Origin: Clostridia bacterium
GTDB taxonomy: Bacteria > Bacillota_E > SLMV01 > PUMD01
DNA: 8,592 bases
Assembly (NCBI GenBank): GCA_003562655.1
Contig: PWUC01000061.1
Location: 1 to 8,592, forward strand
Direction: 5' to 3'
Translations under genes and position numbers: made by a program
Shown here: positions 6,218-8,592 of the stretch, one piece after another
Numbering within the stretch: the stretch's first letter is position 1
Layout of the letters: each line of letters opens with the position of its first letter
The notes under the pieces: generated by a model
Seen by the model: only the letters and a program-made list of their open reading frames with translations
Database searches by the model: none
What the model was told of the DNA's origin: nothing

Positions 6218-7026
6218 ACCGGTCGCAGGTTTTTCTGCAGTTTCAGCACCGCCTGGCAGAGGTGACCGCTGTGGTCTACATGGGCGCTCACGTGGGGATT
6301 TACGGTCGCCTGTCACTGGGGGTCCCCCCGGATCCGGCCAGGATCATCTTCCTGTACTGCGTCGCCACGGCCTTTTACCTGGCGGCCTTCTACCTGGCTG
6401 CGGCCCTGTACAGGAGGGGGCGGAGCTTCTGGAGCCTGACGCTGGCCCTCGCCCTGGCGGTCCAGCTGGTCTCGGCCACCACCTCCCTGATCCTTTATGT
6501 CAGGGGGAATGCCGGGGTGGCAGAGGCGGCGGCGAGCATCATTGCCGGGCCGATGACGCAGCTCTACGTCTGGTCGCTGTTCACCTACTCCCTGGTCGCA
6601 GCTGGAATCGCGGCCCGGGGCAGGCCCCTGCGCCACGGGTTGATTCTCAGCATGAGGGACAGCTGCTTCAGCTCCCTTCTGACCGTACTGGTCATCGTGG
6701 CCCTGCCCCTCGCCGTCGTGCTTTCTGAGGCGGGGGCGCTGCAGATCGACGTCGCTGGGGGTTTGATCTCTCTGGTCAGCTTCTGGAACCCGCTCATCTA
6801 CGTGATGCTTTTTACCGGTTACCTGATGCTGTACCGGGTCGAGGGCACTCCGGCGGTCAGGTATCTGAGCTATCTTTTCTTCCTCTCGGTGATGGTCAGC
6901 GTCACCGGTTTTCTCGCCGACCGGGTGGGGTTGACATCGGGTCCGGGGCAGGTGCTCCGTTTCATCTCCCTGAGCCTTCCTGCAGTTCAGATATACCTCT
7001 GGCTCAAGGCGACCCAGGAGGCCTAG
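6214..7026 (+). CDS. Integral membrane protein of unknown function, about 8 membrane segments
   Basis: I do not recognise this 270-residue family. Hydrophobic segments lie near residues 14-31, 43-66, 73-96, 113-134, 152-172, 181-207, 216-236 and 246-265, with short loops containing Arg between several of them. There are no soluble domains and no obvious nucleotide- or metal-binding motif. Polar residues inside the membrane include Asn192 next to Pro193 and several Tyr, but nothing diagnostic. The ATG at 6214 overlaps the TGA of the YhaM-like gene as ATGA, with GGAGGAGA at 6202-6209 as its ribosome binding site, so the two proteins are probably made from one message in fixed proportion. Its stop codon shares the bases CTAG with the stop of the convergent transporter gene. 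Confidence 0.85.
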   Translation: MNRSQVFLQFQHRLAEVTAVVYMGAHVGIYGRLSLGVPPDPARIIFLYCVATAFYLAAFYLAAALYRRGRSFWSLTLALALAVQLVSATTSLILYVRGNAGVAEAAASIIAGPMTQLYVWSLFTYSLVAAGIAARGRPLRHGLILSMRDSCFSSLLTVLVIVALPLAVVLSEAGALQIDVAGGLISLVSFWNPLIYVMLFTGYLMLYRVEGTPAVRYLSYLFFLSVMVSVTGFLADRVGLTSGPGQVLRFISLSLPAVQIYLWLKATQEA

Positions 7027-7478
7027 GGCCTGCGCAGCATCAGCCAGGCCCCGGCAGCCAGCAGAAGGATTCCCAGGCCCCGGGCGGGTGAAAAGGCGAC
7101 CTGCCTGAGGTGGAAGAGGCCGAAGTGATCCAGAAGGGCTGCCGTCAGGACCTGTGCGGCGACGATGCCGGTGGTGGCGGGAACAGCCCCCGTGATGCCA
7201 ATGCTGGCGGCAACGCTCCATACGATCGCCACGCCCAGGGCGCCGCCCAGGAAGCCGTACCAGGGCACGGTGGCGAGGTCGGCCCAGCCGATGCCCACCC
7301 GCCCGGTCGTGTGGGCGACGAGGAGGATGGCCCCGGAGAGAATCGTCCCCAGGATGTGTACGATTAGGGTGGCTCCGGCCAGGGTCACTTCCCGACTGAG
7401 GAGGGAGTTGATCACGCCCTGCCAGGCCATTATGCTGCCTGCCACCGCGGCTAGGATCAGAGCCTGTGTAAAGGTCAT
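7023..7478 (-). CDS. Small multidrug/metabolite-type transporter, YdcZ (DUF606) family
   Basis: This is a 151-residue membrane protein with about five helices, the usual size of the YdcZ/DUF606 family within the drug/metabolite transporter superfamily. Substrates of the family are poorly defined. Family features are MAWQGVINSLL at residues 17-27, the ATLIVHILG segment at 36-44, PWYGFLGGALGVAIVW at 72-87 and AAQVLTAALLDHFGLF at 107-122. YdcZ proteins often work as pairs of half-size units, but no second copy is present here. The ATG at 7478 is the only good start. No ribosome binding site precedes it, whereas TATATC lies 5 bases upstream, so it may be translated from a leaderless message. It diverges from the DUF72 gene. 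Confidence 0.85.
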   Translation of the reverse strand: MTFTQALILAAVAGSIMAWQGVINSLLSREVTLAGATLIVHILGTILSGAILLVAHTTGRVGIGWADLATVPWYGFLGGALGVAIVWSVAASIGITGAVPATTGIVAAQVLTAALLDHFGLFHLRQVAFSPARGLGILLLAAGAWLMLRRP

Positions 7479-7483
7479 GGCGT

Positions 7484-7489
7484 GATATA
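7484..7489 (-). promoter_or_regulatory. Possible -10 element for a leaderless transporter message
   Basis: On the minus strand TATATC ends 5 bases before the ATG at 7478. A start site at or next to that ATG would explain the absence of a ribosome binding site. No good -35 element lies 17 bases upstream, so support is modest. Confidence 0.3.
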
Positions 7490-7531
7490 TGATGACCCGC
7501 AGGCGGCAGGAATAAACGGGAGGTGGAAGCG

Positions 7532-8443
7532 GTGGTAGTTCGGGTGGGGATCTGTTCCTGGGCGGACAGGGGAATGGTAGAGGCATGGTATCCGGCGGAG
7601 CCCCGGAGCCCGGCGGCGCTGCTCCAGTACTACTGCCGACATTTTGACACCGTGGAGGTGGACTCGACCTACTACGCCATCCCGAATCCCGAGGTCTGCG
7701 CCCGCTGGGCCCAGAGAACGCCCCGGGGGTTTGTCTTTCATGTAAAGGCCTTCGGCGTGATGACGGGTCCCCCGGTCAAACCACAGCAGCTTCCTCCATC
7801 CCTGCGGGAAGGCTACGATTACTCCCTGACCCGGTACGGCAATGTCAAGAGCCCTCCCCCGGGGTTGATCCGGGAGTGTTTTGACCACTTCATCCGGGCC
7901 GTTGACCCCCTGAAGCGGGCGGGGAAACTGGGCGTGATCCTCCTGCAGTTTCCCCCCTACTTCACCGCGAAGGACCCCGGCGGGTACCGGCGCAACCTGG
8001 CCTGGATCCGGCGCTGTCGCGAGGTCATGCCCGGTCACCACCTGGCCGTGGAGTTTCGCCACCGTTCGTGGTTTGCTGATGAGGTGTCGGAGGGCCTGCT
8101 GCGGTTTCTGGAGGACGAAAGGCTGTCCCTGGTGGCCGTCGATGAGCCCCAGGTGGGGCAGCGGTCCATACCCCCGGTGGTCCGCAGCACCGGGCCCTAC
8201 GGTTATGTTCGCTTTCACGGCAGAAACCGGGAGGCGTGGAACCGTCGCACCGGGTCTGCGGCCGACCGCTTTCGCTATCTGTATGAGGAGGATGAACTGA
8301 GGGAGTGGGTGGAACCCGTTCGCCGGCTGGAGGGCGAGACCCGGGCCACCTACGTCATGTTCAACAACTGCTTCGCGGATTATGCCCCCCAAAATGCCCT
8401 GACCATGGCCGGTCTGTTGGGACATGCGTCCCGCGAGGACTAA
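7532..8443 (+). CDS. DUF72 (YecE-like) family protein
   Basis: This 303-residue cytoplasmic protein belongs to the DUF72 family, a TIM-barrel fold whose biochemical role is not established. Family landmarks are VGICSW at residues 5-10, HFDTVEVDSTYYAIP at 37-51, TPRGFVFHVKAF at 63-74, GVILLQFPP, EFRHRSW at 174-180, VAVDEPQ, GYVRFHGRN at 224-232 and the C-terminal YVMFNNCFADYAPQNAL. All are intact. It is slightly longer than the common 240-280 residues because of an insert near residues 75-110. I chose GTG at 7532, since GGGAGG at 7518-7523 then sits 8 bases upstream; GTG at 7523 would overlap that site, and GTG at 7544 is also possible. It diverges from the YdcZ-type gene across 53 bases. Confidence 0.9.
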   Translation: MVVRVGICSWADRGMVEAWYPAEPRSPAALLQYYCRHFDTVEVDSTYYAIPNPEVCARWAQRTPRGFVFHVKAFGVMTGPPVKPQQLPPSLREGYDYSLTRYGNVKSPPPGLIRECFDHFIRAVDPLKRAGKLGVILLQFPPYFTAKDPGGYRRNLAWIRRCREVMPGHHLAVEFRHRSWFADEVSEGLLRFLEDERLSLVAVDEPQVGQRSIPPVVRSTGPYGYVRFHGRNREAWNRRTGSAADRFRYLYEEDELREWVEPVRRLEGETRATYVMFNNCFADYAPQNALTMAGLLGHASRED

Positions 8444-8495
8444 CGGGACCCGGCGTCGAGTATAGGTACATAGATGGACCGAGGGATCAGATCGG

Positions 8496-8503
8496 GGAGG
8501 TGA
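8496..8503 (+). promoter_or_regulatory. Strong ribosome binding site of the last gene
   Basis: GGAGGTGA is a full extended match to the 16S rRNA tail, 6 bases before the GTG at 8510. It shows that a new gene begins here although only its first codons are in the window. I found no convincing promoter between 8444 and 8493. Confidence 0.7.
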
Positions 8504-8509
8504 CACATC

Positions 8510-8592
8510 GTGCGCACCCGGCTGGCTCTGATGGTCATTGCAGTCTCCTGCGTCCTCATCGCCGGGGCCCTCCTCGAGGCAGGCCCCGGGTG
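8510..8592 (+). CDS. N-terminus of an exported or membrane-anchored protein (partial)
   Basis: Only 27 codons are visible before the right edge. They encode two Arg followed by a hydrophobic stretch (LALMVIAVSCVLIAGALL) and then Glu, Ala, Gly and Pro, the layout of a signal peptide or single membrane anchor. The Cys is not in a convincing lipobox context. The protein family cannot be told. Confidence 0.65.
   Translation, partial: MRTRLALMVIAVSCVLIAGALLEAGPG

Noticed and set aside
6313..7221. Minus-strand frame of 302 residues opposite the membrane protein
   Set aside because: It is His/Gln/Arg/Pro-rich with no domain, and it overlaps both the clear 8-helix protein and the transporter.
8460..8476. 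GTATAGG and CATAGAT as promoter elements for the last gene
   Set aside because: No partner element at correct spacing for sigma-A, sigma-E, sigma-G or sigma-K could be found.

Overview
The window looks like chromosomal DNA from a GC-rich, endospore-forming member of the Bacillota (Firmicutes). A cortex-lytic enzyme gene of the SleB type is followed directly by its partner ypeB, a pairing known only from spore formers. A PdaB-like polysaccharide deacetylase and a YhaM-like HD-domain protein lie next to them. Ribosome binding sites are strong (GGGAGG, AGGAGG, GGGGGTGA), GTG starts are frequent, and the third codon positions are GC-rich. Genus and species cannot be told from this sequence.

Layout from left to right. 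(1) 64-1059 encodes a peptidase S9-type alpha/beta hydrolase with a complete Ser-Asp-His triad, followed by a hairpin. (2) 1160-1780 is an unclear zone. A plus-strand reading frame begins with a copper-amine-oxidase-like N-terminal (stalk) domain, but its second half looks unnatural and is opposed by a small minus-strand membrane-protein frame (1367-1654) with an excellent ribosome binding site. (3) 1781-2081 has no convincing gene; it carries a strong hairpin and, at its right end, a candidate forespore sigma-G promoter. (4) 2082-4215 is the sleB-ypeB germination operon. (5) 4217-4999 on the minus strand is a membrane-anchored polysaccharide deacetylase that converges on ypeB with one base between the stop codons; a near-consensus sigma-E promoter lies upstream of it. 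(6) 5222-7026 is a two-gene plus-strand unit: an OB-fold plus HD-domain protein (YhaM type) overlapping by 4 bases an 8-helix membrane protein of unknown function. (7) 7023-7478 on the minus strand is a YdcZ-type small membrane transporter whose stop codon shares the palindrome CTAG with the preceding gene. (8) 7532-8443 is a DUF72 (YecE-like) protein. (9) 8510 to the right edge is the start of an exported or membrane-anchored protein.

The coherent biological theme is the spore envelope. SleB (cortex hydrolase) and YpeB (its localisation and stability partner) would be made in the forespore from a sigma-G promoter, and the deacetylase in the mother cell from a sigma-E promoter. That matches the two-compartment division of labour known in Bacillus. 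The YhaM-like, DUF72 and transporter genes look like housekeeping or accessory neighbours. I see no mobile element, CRISPR array, tRNA or rRNA, and no clearly new multi-gene system. The least explained items are the 1160-1780 zone and the membrane protein coupled to the YhaM-like gene.
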